A DNA stretch of 64,000 nt from Albula goreensis (taxonomy: Eukaryota; Chordata; Actinopteri; Albuliformes; Albulidae). Both the position numbers and the translations under genes were made by a program. Each line of letters starts with the position of its first letter. Position 1 is the first letter of the stretch. Under the pieces are notes generated by a model that had not been told where the DNA came from, made no database searches, and was given only the letters and a program-made list of their open reading frames with translations. Shown here piece after piece: positions 25,335-50,904 of this stretch. The stretch lies in assembly GCA_022829145.1 (NCBI GenBank), contig CM040743.1, positions 552,501 through 616,500 on the forward strand, read 5' to 3'.

Positions 25335-27030
25335 TGCCCTGTGCTCAGACCCCTACCTCAGTCATGTTCCCCAGGGCCCTGTGCTCAGACCCCTACCTCA
25401 GTAATGTTCCCTAGGGCCCTGTGCTCAGACCCCTACCTCAGTCATGTTCCCCAGAGCCCTGTGCTCAGACCCCTACCTCAGTCATGTTCCCCAGAGCCCT
25501 GTGCTCAGACCCCTACCTCAGTAATGTTCCCCAGAGCCCTGTGCTCAGACCCCTACCTCAGTAATGTTCCCCAGAGCCCTGTGCTCAGACCCCTACCACA
25601 GTAATGTTCCCCAGGGCTCTGTGCTCAGACCCTTTCCTCAGTAATGTTCCCCAGAGCCCTGTGCTCAGACCCCTACCTCAGTCATGTTCCCCAGAGCCCT
25701 GTGCTCAGACCCCTACCTCAGTAATGTTCCCCAGAGCCCTGTGCTCAGACCCCGACCTCAGTAATGTTCCCCAGGGCCCTGTGCTCAGACCCCTACCTCA
25801 GTAATGTTCCCCAGGGCCCTGTGCTCAGACCCCTACCTCAGTAATGTTCCCCAGAGCCCTGTGCTCAGACCCCTACCTCAGTAATGTTCCCCAGAGCCCT
25901 GTGCTTAGACCCCTACCTCAGTCATGTTCCCCAGAGCCCTGTGCTCAGACCCCTACCTCAGTCATGTTCCCCAGAGCCCTGTGCTCAGACCCCTACCTCA
26001 GTAATGTTCCCTAGGGCCCTGTGCTCAGACCCCTACCTCAGTAATGTTCCCCTGTGCTCAGGGCCCTGTGCTCAGAACCCCCCTACCTCAGTCATGTTCC
26101 CCAGAGCCCTGTGCTCAGACCCCTACCTCAGTCATGTTCCCCAGAGCCCCCCTGTGCCAGACCCCTACCTCAGTAATGTTCCCCAGAGCCCTTTGCTCAG
26201 ACCCCTACCTCAGTAATGTTCCCAGAGCCCTGTGCTCAGACCCCTACCTCAGTCATGTTCCCCAGAGCCCTGTGCTCAGACCCCCTACCTCAGTAATGTT
26301 CCCCAGGGCCCTGTGCTCAGACCCCTACCTCAGTCATGTTCCCCAGAGCCCTGTGCTCAGACCCTACCTCAGTAATGTTCCCCAGAGCCCTACCTCAGTC
26401 ATGTGCCCCAGAGCCCTGTGCTCAGACCCCTACCTCAGTCATGTTCCCCAGAGCCCTGTGCTCAGACCCTTTCCTCAGTCATGTTCCCCAGAGCCCTGTG
26501 CTCAGACCCTTTCCTCAGTCATGTTCCCCAGAGCCCTGTGCTCAGACCCCTACCTCAGTAATGTTCCCCAGGGCCCTGTGCTCAGACCCCTACCTCAGTC
26601 ATGTTCCCCAGAGCCCTGTGCTTAGACCCTAGACCCCACCTCAGTCATGTTCCCCAGAGCCCTGTGCTCAGACCCCTACCTCAGTCATGTTCCCCAGAGC
26701 CCTGTGCTTAGACCCCTACCTCAGTAATGTTCCCCAGGGCCCTGTGCTCAGACCCCTACCTCAGTAATGTTCCCCAGAGCCCTGTGCTTAGACCCCTACC
26801 TCAGTCATGTTCCCCAGAGCCCTGTGCTTAGACCCTTACCTCAGTCATGTTCCCCAGAGCCCTGTGCTCAGACCCCTACCTCAGTCATGTTCCCCAGAGC
26901 CCTGTGCTTAGACCCCTACCTCAGTCATGTTCCCCAGAGCCCTGTGCTCAGACCCCTACCTCAGTAATGTTCCCCAGGGCCCTGTGCCCTGTGCAGACCC
27001 CTACCTCAATGTTCCCCAAGGCCCCCCTCC
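25335..27030. repeat. 40-bp minisatellite, about 42 units
   Basis: Each unit contains cagacccctacctcagtaat followed by gttccccagagccctgtgct. There are two alternating variants (agtaatg and agtcatg) and a few indels near 26050-26400. It lies in pea15 intron 1. Confidence 0.95.
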
Positions 27031-27254
27031 TGTTTGTTCCCTGGGGCCCTGTGGCCCCTACCTCAATAAGCCTTCACTTTGTCTCCAGTATAAGACTTCA
27101 CACTTCCAGTCTGCTTCCCAAACTGCCACGATTCTCAGCGCAGTCCTGATTGCTGTCTTTCTCTCAGATCATAGGAATATTTATACTGGATTTTCCCTCC
27201 TTTCTCTGCAGCATGAGATGTATATGCCTGTTTCTCATTATAATTATACTACAT

Positions 27255-27910
27255 CATCCCTCTCTCCCTCCCTCCCTCCCCTCCCTCCCTCTCTCCCCCT
27301 CTCTCTCTCCCTCTCCCTCCCTCTCTCTCTCCCTATCCCTCCCTCTCTCCTCCCCCCCTCTCTCTCTCCCTCTCCCTCCCTCTCTCTCTCCCTCCCTCTT
27401 TCTCTCTCTCCCTCTCCCTCCCTCTCTCCTCCCTCTCTCTCTCTCCTGCCTCTCTCTCTCTCTCCTGTCCCTCCCTCTCTCTCCCTCTCCCTCCCTCTCT
27501 CCTCCCTCTCTCTCTCTCTCCCTCTCCCTCCCTCTCTCCTCCCTCTCTCTCTCTCTCCCCCTCCCTCTCTCCCCCTCTCTCTCTCCCTCTCCCTCCCTCC
27601 CTCTCTCTCCTCCCTCTCTCTCTCCCTCTCTCCTCCCCTCTCTCTCTACCTCTCTCTCTCTCTGTCCCTCTCTCCCTCCCTCTCTCCTCCCCCTCTCTCT
27701 CTCTCCCTCTCTCCTCCCCCTCTCTCTCTCTCCTCCCTCTCTCCTCCCCCTCTCTCTCTCCCTCTCCCTCTCCCTCTCCCTCCCTCTCTCCTCCCTCTCC
27801 CTCTCTCTCTCCCTCCCTTTCTCCTCCCTCTCTCATCTCCATATCGATTACATCCTCTCTCTCCCTCCCTCTCTCTCTCTCCCTCTCCCTCTCTCTCTCC
27901 GCCTCCCCCT
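27255..27910. repeat. 650-base (CT/CCT)n pyrimidine tract before the pea15 coding start
   Basis: Almost pure pyrimidine on the plus strand, with cctccctctctcctccctct phrases. It ends about 13 bases before the AG at 27922-27923 that opens the pea15 ATG exon. It therefore provides a huge polypyrimidine tract for that acceptor and can form triplex DNA. The minus-strand Glu/Arg/Gly frame is an artefact. Confidence 0.95.
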
Positions 27911-27926
27911 GCTCCCCCCGTAGATC

Positions 27927-29189
27927 ATGGCAGAGTACAGTTCCCTGCTAGCAGACCTGTGTGAGCTCATCACTGTGGAGGATGTGGAGCAGCTGAAGAG
28001 TGCCTGCAAAGAGGACATCCCCGAGGAGCAGAGCAGCACCATCACCTGCTCCAAGGACTGGTTCAGCTACCTGGAGAAAAACCACAAACTGGCCCAAGGT
28101 GAGAGAGGGAGGCAGGTAGGGAGGAAATGCTGCATTCAAATTAAAATGTATTTCTAGGACAAGATAAGCCTTTGTAAATAATCTACACACCCACATATTG
28201 TACCTGTACTGTCCCTATGCTTCATTAGCCTTAGTATCGCTACTTGTGTTACATCAGCATTAGCCTCCCTCCCTGTGCACACAGATAACCTGTCCCTAGG
28301 CTACATTAGCATTAGCCTCCTCTCCCTGTGCACACAGATAACCTGTCCCTAGGCTACATTAGCATTAGCATCCTCTCCCTGTGCACACAGATAACCTGTC
28401 CCTAGGCTACATTAGCATTAGCATCCTCTCCCTGTGCACACAGATAACCTGTCCCTAGGCTACGTTAGCATTAGCATCCTCTCCCTGTGCACACAGATAA
28501 CCTGTCCCTAGGCTACATTAGCATTAGCATCCTCTCCCTGTGCACACAGATAACCTGTCCCTAGGCTACATTAGCATTAGCATCCTCTCCCTGTGCACAC
28601 AGATAACCTGTCCCTAGGCTACATTAGCATTAGCATCCTCTCCCTGTGCACACAGATAACCTGTCCTACATCGAGCACATCTTTGAGATCTCACGCAGGC
28701 CGGACCTCCTGACCCGCCTTATTGAATACCGTACTACTGTTCTGAAAATCTCAGAGGACCAAGAGATTGACACCAAACTGACCCGCATACCATCTGCTAA
28801 GAAGTACAAAGGTATTCTCTGTCCTGAGCTCTGCCTCCATCTGTCTGTCAAATCAAATTCAAATAGGTGTACTGGCATGATTAGATATGTATGCCAAAGC
28901 ATGTGTACATACACGTACATTCTGCGTACTACACAATCCAATGTGCATATGAACGTTTGGAAGACTGAGAACAATGTAGCATACAATAAAAAATAATAAT
29001 CATTGTGAACTAATGATACTCTCTTGAACAATACCTGTCTTTTTCCCTATCTCGGCCTCACTCTTTATGTCTCTATCCTTCACTCCCTCACTCATAGCAA
29101 TATTCGTCTCTTCCTCTCCCTCAGATATTATCCGCCAGCCCTCAGAAGATGACATCATCAAACTGGCTCCTCCCCCCAAGAAAGCTTGA
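27927..29189 (+). CDS. pea15: pea15, death-effector-domain phosphoprotein PEA-15
   Basis: PEA-15 is a cytosolic adaptor that binds ERK1/2 and keeps it out of the nucleus, and binds FADD/caspase-8 through its death effector domain (DED). Coding exons are 27927-28098, 28656-28811 and 29125-29189 (393 nt, 130 aa, exactly the mammalian length). The ATG exon begins at 27924, with A at -3 and G at +4. Residues 1-80 form the DED ([20 protein letters not shown] at the start; [28 protein letters not shown]). The tail keeps [10 protein letters not shown] and RQPSEDD, which contain the two known phosphoserines (104 and 116), and ends in KLAPPPKKA. All junctions are GT-AG. Intron 2 is filled by a 53-bp array that repeats the exon 2 acceptor. 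The gene is head-to-head with casq1. Confidence 0.97.
28275..28655 (+). repeat. pea15: 53-bp array repeating the pea15 second-coding-exon acceptor
   Basis: Seven upstream copies of ccctgtgcacacag followed by ATAACCTGTCC, then ctaggctacattagcattag. The authentic acceptor at 28655/28656 is the eighth copy and continues into coding sequence after TGTCC. Each decoy therefore carries the complete 3' splice site and 11 exon bases. The last two intervals are exactly 53 bases. Confidence 0.93.
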
Positions 29190-29556
29190 GGTCTAAGGTC
29201 ATGACCTTTGCCCTGCTCCCTAATCCTCAGCCCCCCCTTCCCAAATCCCTCCTCCCCTTTCACTTACACCACACCAGCCAATCACAGCCAGCTATGCGTA
29301 GCTCCTCCCAGCTAGAGGCAGTGGTCTGTTGCTATTGTAATGTCCCATAAGGCGAATTGAGCAGATTAAGTTTGTACCCGCTGTAGGTGTAGTGTTAGCT
29401 TCCCTACTAGATTTTGCACAGAGTTTTAGGTTTTTTTGACCCAGGCACTTAATCACAGCACGTGGAGTTATGAGGAGTGTGTTTGAGCTTGCACACACAG
29501 AGACACAGCAGATGCCTAAGGACACATGGTAGTCTGTGGTTAGTTTTCCTTGGGGA

Positions 29557-29571
29557 AATAAAGACAATAAA
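29557..29571 (+). terminator. pea15: pea15 polyadenylation signals
   Basis: Two overlapping-range AATAAA hexamers (29557-29562 and 29566-29571) lie about 370 bases after the pea15 stop, so the 3' UTR would be about 29190-29590. Confidence 0.6.
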
Positions 29572-29815
29572 ACTGGTAAAATGAAATAAAATTAAAGATT
29601 GTAAAATAGGAAATATGAAGGCACTTTATCTAGAAGAAGAATTAAGTAAGATAAGAAAAGATACAGTAAAACTGTAAAGAGAGTTTCTGATTGAAAAACA
29701 GTAGACCAGTTGCATTTTTTGTGCTTCTGAAGTTCTGTGAGGATGGGCTGATGGTCAAGGAGTGTCTCTGTTGGACACTAGCCCCTACTGGAACAAGGCT
29801 GCCACACTAAGGAGA

Positions 29816-29866
<51 letters not shown>
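29816..29866. repeat. (ATT)n microsatellite, about 17 units
   Basis: A perfect trinucleotide run, a likely length-polymorphic marker. Confidence 0.98.
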
Positions 29867-29869
29867 GTG

Positions 29870-30690
29870 TTATATTTCTATATTCTGTTCCTTGTGTTTA
29901 TTGCTGGACTTAAATGGCATTTCAGACAGCCCTAAAACTGCTGACTCATATGTCATTTGTCACACAGTGAGACAACCCAAAAACGCTGACTCATATTGGG
30001 CCAGTCACACAGTGAGATGAAGAGGCATTTCAGTTAAAGAGACCCAATCCTGACTCCACCTTTCAGCCATAGGTTGAAATACCCTGCAGGGAAACACTCA
30101 GTAGTGCAGATAAATCAGGGGACAGAAAGATATCTTAGGTCTTAAAAGTATTGTAAATGGTAACATTACAGATATGTATTTGTGCTAAATATATTTAAAG
30201 TGTATATTACTTGCTGCCAAATTAGACCCAGTCTCACCATTGCTGTTATATGCAGCTCTTTGGAAGTGTTTACTTTGTGAATTATAAATGCCAGTTAGCA
30301 GGTTGCATTTATATTAATGGTCATGAGAGACATACAGAGAGAGAAACAGAAGTGGAAATGGAGTAAAGAAGAGAATCTACAAGACTTGTATATATGAGGA
30401 GTTACCCTGGAACCAACCAATCAGTGAGTGGCACTGACCGCTGGTGAGTTCTAAAAGACCTCGAGCCAGTGCATCCCTTTCCCTTTTTAAGTCACATTTT
30501 CCGAAGCCTTTCTCCACCAATCAGCTGTCAGCAAACTGTGCCTGGGAACTGCTATGAACTGCTACCACCTGCAGGGGGTGGCAGTGAGCAGTCAGGGCCA
30601 CACTCCCAGAATGCATTTGGACTGCACTTCCTGCCTCTGGAGGGAAAATAGGAAGCACGAACGACCCTGTCTAACAGCAGGTTGTGCTAC
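29870..30690. other. Intergenic unique sequence, nothing seen
   Basis: AT-rich flank of pea15. I see no exon, RNA gene or transposon ends. Confidence 0.55.
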
Positions 30691-30694
30691 AAAC

Positions 30695-31135
30695 AGTAGA
30701 GCGATCTCTCAGTGTGTCATCTGCAGAAACAGCAGTGAGATCTCTCAGTGTGTCATCTGCGGAAACAGCAGTGAGATCTCTCAGTGTGTCGTCTGCAGAA
30801 ACAGCAGTGAGATCTCTCAGTGTGTCATCTGCAGAAACAGCAGTGAGATCTCTCAGTGTGTCATCTGCAAAAACAGCAGTGAGATCTCTCAGTGTGTCAT
30901 CTGCAAAAACAGCAGTGAGATCTCTCAGTGTGTCATCTGCAAAAACAGCAGTGAGATCTCTGTGTGTCATCTGCAGAAACAGCAGTGAGATCTCTCAGTG
31001 TGTCATCTGCAAAAACAGCAGTGAGATCTCTCAGTGTGTCATCTGCAAAAACAGCAGTGAGATCTCTGTGTGTCATCTGCAGAAACAGCAGTGAGATCTC
31101 TGTGTGTCATCTGCAAAAACAGCAGTGAGATCGCT
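30695..31135. repeat. 36-bp minisatellite, about 12 units
   Basis: The unit is cagtgagatctctcagtgtg followed by tcatctgcagaaacag. Some units lack the 'ctcag' and are shorter. Since 36 is divisible by three, frames stay open on both strands; I do not count them as genes. Confidence 0.95.
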
Positions 31136-31404
31136 CAGTGTGTCCTCAGACGTGGTGCCAAATACACCGCATGGAGACTGTGGAGGTGGAGCAGCACGCT
31201 GGTTGCTGTTGTTTCTGCCCTCGAAGCACAGACAGCAGGGCCCGTTCTCTTGTGGTTGATATTGTCTGCCTAATAAACGTGGTTATCTTACTTCTCCAAC
31301 ACACAAACACACAAATGCTGTTGAGTGTCACCTTGTTTGTGAGGCACCAGCTTATTATATACCAGAATATTCTTCAGTATTCAGAGTCATGTGACATGAC
31401 TTAG

Positions 31405-31575
31405 AGAATGGTGATATCATTTAGAGGGATGAGACTCAGGGATGTCACTCAGAGCGAGGTGACATCACTCAGAGTGAGGTGACATCACTGAGAGGTAATA
31501 TGACATCACTCAGAGTGAGATGACATCACTGAGGTTATATGACATCACTCAGAGCAAGGTGACATCACTGAGAGG
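31405..31575. repeat. ~20-bp array with tgacatcactcagag units
   Basis: About eight degenerate units of gtgacatcactcagagtgag. The TGACATCA core resembles a variant CRE/ATF site, but this is only a motif match. Confidence 0.7.
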
Positions 31576-32420
31576 GAGAGTGCTTTGTGCAGCACTGGGG
31601 CAGGCTGTGGTGGGCAGGCCATCTCTGAGCTGTGGGAAACGTGCAGCATCTGTTCAGCCATATTCTGCCAGTGGGCTCACCGTTTATTTCCTACTGCAGC
31701 AGAATAAGGCCCAGAGGAATGGAATGTGCTCCCCAGCCTCTCCACGGGTATCTCACACGCTAAAGCAGCGGGCAGATCTGCAGAAATACCAGCTTTCACC
31801 ATTCACACAGCGCCCAACACCACAAAATGTAGGGAACATGAGTCAAAAAGCTGTTTTTCCCAATGTGAATGGACATGGATTTAGTTTCTACAAAACTATG
31901 GTTGTACACAGGTATATCACTCTCATTTTGTTTATTTTTGTTTATACTGTGACAGTTACATATTGACTTTATTTTATTGTGTTTTACTGTGGCTATTTAT
32001 TACATGTGAAAATGGTTATCTGTGTTGAGAGGATCAAATGTGTTTACTAACTGAAATTAAGTGGGGACAGAATAAGTAGTTTTATTCCTTGTCACTGATG
32101 ACAGTGTCTGAATTTCACACTACGCCGCTTCTTTAGGATCTAACTGAAATGTCTGGGCTGAGTATTCTCCCACAGTCGCCTGGATCTGCTCTGTGCTTTA
32201 CCAGGTGTTTCCTGAGTTTCTCGTCATCACTCTGACTGGAGTAGAAAGATCTAAATCGACTTAGAGACAACCCACAGCTTTGAGTTATTTCATTATTAGT
32301 TTTTAGGGTCATGGTTTTTAACCCATTTTCTTTTGGGGAAGAGAGAGCAGAAACAAGCAAAAAAAGAGCCTGGCCAAAGCTGCAGTGTCTCTGGTGGAGT
32401 GAGTTTTGATTGGACGGACG
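31576..32420. other. Intergenic, nothing seen
   Basis: A 148-codon plus frame (31520-31966) has no recognisable domain or splice pattern. Confidence 0.5.
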
Positions 32421-32429
32421 GGAGCACAG

Positions 32430-32835
32430 GTAGAGTGAGGGAGCAACAGACACAGGTAGAGAGAGGGGGCAGGGGGACAGACACAGGTAGAGTGTGTGAG
32501 GGCAACAGACACAGGTAGAGTGTGTGGGGGAGCAACAGGCACAGGTAGAGTGTGTGAGGAGCAACAGGCACAGGTAGAGTGTGTGAGGAGCAACAGACAC
32601 AGGTAGAGTGTGTGAGGAGGAACAGACACAGGTAGAGTGTGTGAGGAGCAACAGACACAGGTAGAGTGTGTGAGGAGCAACAGACACAGGTAGAGTGTGT
32701 GAGGAGGAACAGGCACAGGTAGCGTGTGTGAGGAGGAACAGGCACAGGTAGAGAGTGTGAGGAGCAACAGACACAGGTAGAGAGTGTGAGTAGAGACAGG
32801 CACAGGTAGAGTGTGTGAGGAGAGACTGGCACAGG
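32430..32835. repeat. 29-bp minisatellite, about 14 units
   Basis: Units contain gagcaacagacacaggtaga followed by gtgtgtgag. The minus-strand Leu/Cys/Ser/Thr frames of about 200 codons are repeat translations. Confidence 0.93.
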
Positions 32836-34735
32836 TATAGTGTAGCATAGCGCTAGAGTGATAGCATAGCACCAGAGCTATACCTCTGCAGTGGTAGCAT
32901 AGGAACAGAGATATACAGAATAGTGCTACAATGATAACATAGCAACAAAGGTATACCAACCACGACATTAGTAGCATAACACCAAAGCTAAAGCAGCACA
33001 GTGTTAGCGTAGCACTAGAGCCATACTATAGCCCTCGGGTGATACTGTAACACACGGCAGACCTGGTACACAGAGCATGGGAGGACCAATGGGAGCAGAG
33101 CACCGAGATCAGGATGATGAGAGCTGAGACAGTACTGGTGTGAATCTCTCCACACTGTGTCAGTGCTTACGACTGTTTTAAAAAACAATCTGACTACAAA
33201 CACTGTTTATCAATTCTGTCCTTGCTGGAGACTTTATGCTGTTCTTGTTTTTATGTAGAGATTTAAAAAGTATATTTTACAAAGACATAAACTAAATTAA
33301 TAATACCCACACGATATGTTCTATATTTAAAGAAAAAAAGGCTTTTTCCATGAATAACTCCACAGAGGAGACACCCTATTGTTGTGCTAAAATGAATAAA
33401 AATATCATACAAATATATTTGCTAACCTATTTTCTGTGGCATTTTGTGTGGTTATTTTCTGAGCTGCATGGCTGTTTTGATCATTATTTCACCAGTGTTC
33501 CACAGGTGAGCAGCTGAACAAACAGCTGCCATTTTACTCTTCAATTATATATAAGAAATCTTGAATAAAAGCAATACTCACCACAAAATACAACCTAATA
33601 TTATTTAAAGAGGTACACAAAAAAACCACACACTACACAACCCAGTCCCTCACAGGACACAGGGAGGGGAACCCCAAAGAAAATTCTATGTCAAGGCTTC
33701 CAGGCTGTGCATAAATGGAAGGCCTAAACGAAGAAAATGTTTTACACCTGTGTAATTACAAATCCTCCTCAAGTGGGCTGGCCTGTTAGCAAAGCCACTG
33801 CTAACTTCCTGCATTCTCCACAGGCTGAGGAGCTAGCCCTCCCACAGGCCCTGCCATAGTCACAATTATATGAATATTTTAATTACAATTGCTTTTTATT
33901 TTTGTGTTATTTTTTATTTCAGTTATAATTATATATATAATTGTAATATATGCTTACATATTTACAAAAAATAATAAAAAAAAAGACTCCAGTCTGAGTT
34001 TTCCTACTGACTGCACGTTTGGGGAGTGTGCTGTGGCCGCTGAGGTTTTGCATATGTGTGTGGGCAGGGAACATGTCAGATATAAGTACATGATCCTGTT
34101 TTCTAGGAAATAAAGAGCAGAGAAAATATCAATACCAGAGAGCATCACTGTGAGAGACAGAAGAGAACAGAGACACGGACAGACAGAATCAAACTCACAT
34201 CACTCATCCACTCAGAGATGAACATCAAAATGTCAGTCACATTTGTGTTTTGAGGGTTTTGCTTTGGTGTCTCATCTTATATTTTATTGGCGAAGATAAT
34301 GTTGAATTTATTTAAATCAGGCCAAATACTTTTATGATGTCTGAGAGTTTTTACACATGGAGATGTTGATGGAGCTCTATTGGGTTTCGTTATAAACACT
34401 GCAGCTGATCAGAAAGACACCCTACTGCTCATTCCATGTAAAAATGGGTGATAGATGCCAGTGAGAAACAGGAGAAAATGTGTTCGGGTTCGCCCTGCGG
34501 CTGGAGGGCAACGTTTGGCTCAGGTAACACTGAGCTCAAGTACATTAGGCAGGAAACTAATGGCAACCGCAGATGCCGGCTAACTAACAGTTAGCATTTT
34601 ACACAGGAATGGCCAGCACTGCAGCTAGCTGGTTAGCCAGCTGATTAATGCAATCCAAGCGGGACGTGTTACACCGTTGTCTCGTCCTCACACATTCACC
34701 CAGTTCAGACAGATTCACACCATTTTCATTTACCT
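32836..34735. other. Intergenic region between pea15 and supt16h, no gene seen
   Basis: A degenerate gcatagcaccagagctata series reaches 33030, followed by AT-rich unique sequence. No exon, tRNA or transposon end is supported. supt16h and pea15 converge across this gap. Confidence 0.55.
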
Positions 34736-34750
34736 TTCATTACTTTTCAT

Positions 34751-34756
34751 TTTATT
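34751..34756 (-). terminator. supt16h: supt16h polyadenylation signal candidate
   Basis: AATAAA on the minus strand (tttatt on plus), about 340 bases beyond the supt16h stop at 35097. It is the first canonical signal in that direction after the TG-rich 34930-34975 block. Confidence 0.5.
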
Positions 34757-34926
34757 ACAAAAACAAAAACAGGATATTAGAATTAACAATACAACATGGT
34801 TCACAAATCTAGATGAACAGAAAGGGAAAGAGTGTGTAAGTGTGTTCACAGATCTGAAATCATGTTTGTAAAAGTGAGAATGTGTGTAAGGTGTGTTCAT
34901 ATATACAGAAGTATGTGGGGTGATAG

Positions 34927-34976
<50 letters not shown>

Positions 34977-35059
34977 AGTGCATGTTTGTGTGTGTTATGT
35001 TCATATATATACAGATGTGGGGTGATTGTGGGCATGTGTTTGTGTGTACGACAATGTGA

Positions 35060-35090
<31 letters not shown>

Positions 35091-35096
35091 ATGTAT

Positions 35097-48193
<13,097 letters not shown>

Positions 48194-49040
48194 AGCGTCC
48201 CGTATCTTTCAAACTTCAGCTCCTGGCTTCGACCGGGGCCAGTGGAGGTTTCACACACGCAGCGACCACGCCGTACCAGTTATAGCCAGTTTACAACCTC
48301 TCTCTGCTGTTAATTATTTTGCACATAAAAGAAGGAGGGGGTCTAAAAGCGTGTTTATATGTTGTTACACACAGAAAACAATGAGGGTAATTATCATTCC
48401 TTTATCATGAAAAGAGTCCCTAAAATATAAACCTGTAATTAAAATGTGCAGGGCTGGAGCATTTGTTTTTGTACATACATACGTAAGACCCGTGAATTGC
48501 TGGTTTTCCCAAAGCCGAGATACGCATACATTTATTAAAATTGCCTCTTGCTCCTCCCCTTTCTCTCTCCTCCCAGGACCAGGGCGCTCGTAGGCTTGAA
48601 TGTACTCTTTCTTAGGACGTGAGACGATGGATGCTGGTTACTGACGACATATGTTTACTGACGAAGACTTATTTTGCCAGACCAGATATATTTGTAATAA
48701 TATAACAAATGGTAAGCAAAGCTGTAGCTGCACTGTTCGCTAATCAGGGAACCATACGTAATTATTTCTTTCTTGTTTGGTGTGGACCATCTTATTTTTT
48801 CTTTGTGTGACCAACAGCAGTTTTAATTTATATTTCTATAGAATCGTATACCCAACTCTGTGCCCGACTAATACGCCTTTGTTTTGTTGATGTTTTTCTT
48901 TCTCGGCACTGGCGCCCTCTAGCGGTTGGCCGCTGCCGCCATTAGGGAGCATGCGCCTATTTCCCGCGCTCGTGCGCCTTCTGTGGGCGGTCCCCGGACA
49001 GACCTGAAGCGCGAGACCCCCAGTTCCCCCATGTTTCCGG
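48194..49040 (-). promoter_or_regulatory. supt16h: supt16h promoter and 5' UTR region
   Basis: Sequence upstream of the supt16h ATG has scattered CpGs, with a denser patch at 48900-49030 (cgcgctcgtgcgcc). No TATA box is evident at a useful distance. It could be bidirectional, but no plus-strand gene follows. Confidence 0.45.
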
Positions 49041-49670
49041 ACAGCCTCGTGGATGCGATATCTTAATATTGCTATTGAATATTCTAAAATGTTTAGAGTG
49101 GGTTATTTAAAAATAAATGAGGATCATCCAAAATAAGGAAAAATTGTTCTATTTTTTGTCAAGTTCTCCTATTCTTGTTGCTCTGCTGGTTACAGCTCCT
49201 TCAGGCCTACACATACACAATCATCAACTATGAAGGTACAAAATACTGTATCAGTACAATCTACAAAGTCTTGCTGTGTCTTCATGTTTAACCTAACAGA
49301 AGAAACTGCAACCTGCATGTTTCACCCCTGTAAGTTTTTCCAAAACAGCTAAATTGGGGAAGCCAGCAACCCTGGTTACAGCTATTCATGGGGAGTTGCA
49401 GTGTATCAAAAATGGGAGGAGCTACAACATAAGATTCAATGATTGACATTTACATGTTGTTCCATCCTTATAGCCATGAGTTCTTACAACACAGAAGCGC
49501 CAACACAACCACCAAACATATTTACATTACAGTCCAGATCACCACTAAACCACACCTGCACATCCTCGTGAACGTTCCTATCCTTTGTCACACAAATCCA
49601 GATCAGAGGTGGGTTGGAGTGAGGTGAGACGAGTGGAAAATCCAGCAGGAAGGAACAGGCAAAACAAGCA
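49041..49670. other. Intergenic, nothing seen
   Basis: Unique sequence between the supt16h promoter and the array downstream of tox4. Confidence 0.5.
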
Positions 49671-49674
49671 TCTA

Positions 49675-50720
49675 AACCTCACCCATTCATCCAGCTTCAT
49701 AACCTCTAAACCTCACCCATTCACCCAGCTTCACCCATTCACCCAGCTTCACCTTCAAACTTCACCCATTCACCCAGCTTCACCTAAACTTCACCCATTC
49801 ACCCAGCTTCATAACCTCTAAACCTCACCCATTCACCCAGCTTCATAACCTCTAAACCTCACCCATTCATTCAGCTTCACCTAAACTTCACCCATTCACC
49901 CAGCTTCATAACCTCTAAACCTCACCCACTCACCCAGCTTCATAACCTCTAAACCTCACCCATTCACCCAGCTTCACCTAAACTTCACCCATTCACCCAG
50001 CTTCACCTAAACTTCACCCATTCACCCAGCTTCACCTAACCTCTAAACCTTCACCCAGCTTCATAACCTCTAAACCTCACCCATTCACCCAGCTTCACCT
50101 AAACTTCACCCATTCACCCAGCTTCACCTAAACTTCACCCATTCACCCAGCTTCATAACCTCTAAACTTCACCCATTCACCCAGCTTCACCTAAACTTCA
50201 CCCATTCACCCAGCTTCATAACCTCTAAACCTCACCCATTCACCCAGCTTCACCTAACCTCACCCAGCTTCATAACCTCTAAACCTCACCCATTCACCCA
50301 GCTTCACCTCAAACCTCACCCATTCACCCAGCTTCATAACCTCTAAACCTCACCCATTCACCCAGCTTCATAACCTCTAAACCTCACCCATTCACCCAGC
50401 TTCACCTAAACCTCACCCATTCACCCAGCTTCACCTAAACTTCACCCATTCACCCAGCTTCACCTAAACCTCACCCAGCTTCATAACCTCTAAACCTCAC
50501 CCATTCACCCAGCTTCACCTAAACCTCACCCATTCACCCAGCTTCACCTAAACCTCACCCATTCACCCAGCTTCACCTAAACCTCACCCAGCTTCATAAC
50601 CTCTAAACCTCACCCATTCACCCAGCTTCACCTAAACTTCACCCATTCACCCAGCTTCACCTAAACCTCACCCATTCACCCAGCTTCATAACCTCTAAAC
50701 CTCACCCATTCACCCAGCTG
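49675..50720. repeat. Composite array of cacccattcacccagcttca units
   Basis: Two alternating connectors, taacctctaaacct and cctaaacttcac, link a constant cacccattcacccagcttca core, giving a variable 27-36-base period over about 1 kb. It lies just beyond the inferred tox4 3' end. Confidence 0.95.
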
Positions 50721-50898
50721 CACAGCCTCAGCGCAGGACTTACGCTTTGTGCTGACTGCAGCGGATAAATGGTTTAGTGCACATTTGTGACACTTAAAAA
50801 CATTTTGGGGTGACAGGGACCCTGTGCATAGCCACAGACTCCACCTCCCTGCAGGATAGTAACTCCACACTGGACACAACACAGCTGAAAGACATCTG

Positions 50899-50904
50899 TT
50901 TATT
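50899..50904 (-). terminator. tox4: tox4 polyadenylation signal candidate
   Basis: AATAAA on the minus strand (tttatt on plus), about 1.08 kb after the tox4 stop, giving a 3' UTR of roughly 51981-50880. Confidence 0.45.

Noticed and set aside
27333-27842. Minus-strand Glu/Arg/Gly-rich frame of 169 codons
   Set aside because: It is the complement of a pure pyrimidine tract.
48640-48715. Plus-strand ATG at 48709 directly followed by a GTAAGC donor, a possible divergent first exon
   Set aside because: No downstream plus-strand exon is visible before the tox4 3' end; a single donor match is not enough.
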